Assembly (NCBI RefSeq): GCF_000714815.1
Contig: NZ_JMIH01000034.1
Span: 1 to 64,000 of the forward strand
Direction: 5' to 3'
DNA length: 64,000 nt
Origin: Anditalea andensis
Lineage (GTDB): Bacteria; Bacteroidota; Bacteroidia; Cytophagales; Cyclobacteriaceae
Shown here: one piece after another, positions 63,349 through 64,000 of the stretch
Numbering within the stretch: the stretch's first letter is position 1
Layout: each line of letters starts with the position of its first letter
The notes under the pieces: model-generated
The model's input: only the letters and a program-made list of their open reading frames with translations
What the model was told of the DNA's origin: nothing
The model's database searches: none
Position numbers and translations under genes: made by a program

Positions 63349-64000
63349 TTAAAGCAAAGAAGGATCTCCCAGTTTTCCCATAAACAATATCGCACCGCTG
63401 TGTGCTTCTTGGATGAAAAAGATGAAAGGTTTGTCCAAAATTACTTCCCGAGGTTTACTTGGCATAGAGGTTAATTCTACAACTTCCACCACAGTGGCTG
63501 CCGCAGCCTCTGCTCCCTTTTCGTCCACTTCAATTAGTGCATCATGGATGACCCTACTGATTTTTAATGGGTCTGTGGGATTATCAAATAGTCTAGTGAA
63601 ATTGCCTGGATGATAAGAGAATGGCTGGACCAGCCCCATAGCGGCCAAATCCTCACTCATGTTATCCTGCTTATGTCTCAACCTGAACTTTGGCATTTTA
63701 AGGATGAAATTCGATTCAGAGCTGTTTGCTTTCCATTTTTCCAGGTTTTCAAAAGTCAGTATATCGGCCACACTATCTAAATTCCCGGCAGAGTTGTATA
63801 ATATTCCCATAGAATATTGCCCTGTACTATAAGGGATTTCAATGTAAGTCAAATCGTTTTCGAAATAGCTTTTGAATGCCGCCGGCTTATCCAGATCCAT
63901 CATATCCACTTGGACTTGACTCCCCTTACGGGGGTAAAACGGTTTCTTTTGAGTTTTGGAGGTCAAAAACTGGTATTTCCAGTCTGCTTTGTAATATATG
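63349..64000 (-). CDS. Serpin family protein, C-terminal part (cut by window end)
   Basis: The frame stays open to the window edge; 'YKADWKYQFLTSKTQKKPFY' near the edge is the serpin breach motif, so the N-terminal half lies outside. The reactive loop hinge is 'VDEKGAEAAAATVVEVVEL' with the E-K-G then small residues needed for insertion, so it should be an inhibitor and not a storage form. Counting from the hinge, P1-P1' falls near Leu-Thr (VEL-TSMP). 'DKPFIFFIQEAHSGAILFMGKLGDP' (in part) is the serpin signature near the C-terminus. Bacterial serpins block serine or cysteine proteases of competitors or hosts, or self proteases. A TTG at 63966 is not the start. Confidence 0.92.
   Translation of the reverse strand, partial: IYYKADWKYQFLTSKTQKKPFYPRKGSQVQVDMMDLDKPAAFKSYFENDLTYIEIPYSTGQYSMGILYNSAGNLDSVADILTFENLEKWKANSSESNFILKMPKFRLRHKQDNMSEDLAAMGLVQPFSYHPGNFTRLFDNPTDPLKISRVIHDALIEVDEKGAEAAAATVVEVVELTSMPSKPREVILDKPFIFFIQEAHSGAILFMGKLGDPSLL

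Noticed and set aside
1-64000. CRISPR arrays, tRNA or rRNA genes, prophage or intact insertion sequences
   Set aside because: No regularly spaced repeats, cloverleaf-like segments, rRNA stretches, transposase genes or phage structural genes were seen on either strand. A dedicated scan could still find a short ncRNA.

Overview
The window looks like chromosome of a member of the Bacteroidota, most likely a Cytophagales/Cyclobacteriaceae-type saprophyte. The evidence is two SusC/SusD outer-membrane uptake systems, an ECF sigma/FecR pair wired to a TonB receptor with an STN domain, many lipoproteins and signal peptides ending in Q/QA, the paired FtsX-type permeases and PadR typical of this phylum, and TAnnTTTG-like promoter boxes in place of strong Shine-Dalgarno sites. 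Nearly all genes are on the minus strand. I saw no rRNA, tRNA, CRISPR array or intact insertion sequence.

Layout. 0-2.5 kb: an erythromycin-esterase-like gene and a frameshifted tyrosine recombinase. 2.7-11.8 kb: a rhamnogalacturonan-I (pectin) degradation set (PL26-like exolyase, DUF6250-like lipoprotein, PL11 lyase, GH2 beta-galactosidase), interrupted by about 1.3 kb of dispersed repeats with a DUF2442 gene and a broken DUF4160 gene. 12.1-12.9 kb: an SDR dehydrogenase with an in-frame TGA. 13.2-30.7 kb: a self-contained alpha-mannan utilisation locus (mannose-6-phosphate isomerase, GH76, SusE, SusD, SusC, GH92, ROK kinase, GntR/UTRA regulator, MFS sugar porter, second GH92).

31.1-39.5 kb: a complete ebo operon (EboA to EboF) bracketed by a TMEM220-family membrane protein at its 5' end and an MFS transporter at its 3' end. 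The enzymes are a sugar-phosphate-cyclase-like protein, a UbiA prenyltransferase, a TatD-like hydrolase, a TIM-barrel protein and a phosphodiesterase. This is the most intriguing system here: ebo genes recur in unrelated bacteria and in some algal plastids, are linked to trafficking or making of a small metabolite, and have no settled biochemistry.

40.0-48.3 kb: a second uptake locus controlled by an ECF sigma factor and FecR, with a Tat-exported calcineurin-like phosphoesterase; the substrate is unknown but probably phosphorylated. 48.9-60.1 kb: GNAT acetyltransferases, two FtsX-type permeases, PadR, an alpha/beta hydrolase, a DoxX-like membrane protein, and a duplicated GNAT plus Nudix-like module in which each copy has lost the opposite gene. 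60.3-64 kb: a membrane-anchored MutS-like ATPase, an M1-like peptidase and the C-terminal part of a serpin cut by the window edge.

How they work together: the mannan locus makes biochemical sense as a chain, with a surface endo-mannanase and a lipidated mannosidase, SusCDE import, a periplasmic mannosidase, an MFS porter, then a ROK kinase and isomerase into fructose-6-phosphate, with a GntR regulator inside the operon. Several genes are recently broken (integrase, SDR, DUF4160, one GNAT, one Nudix-like copy), so the flanks of the catabolic loci are sites of ongoing turnover.
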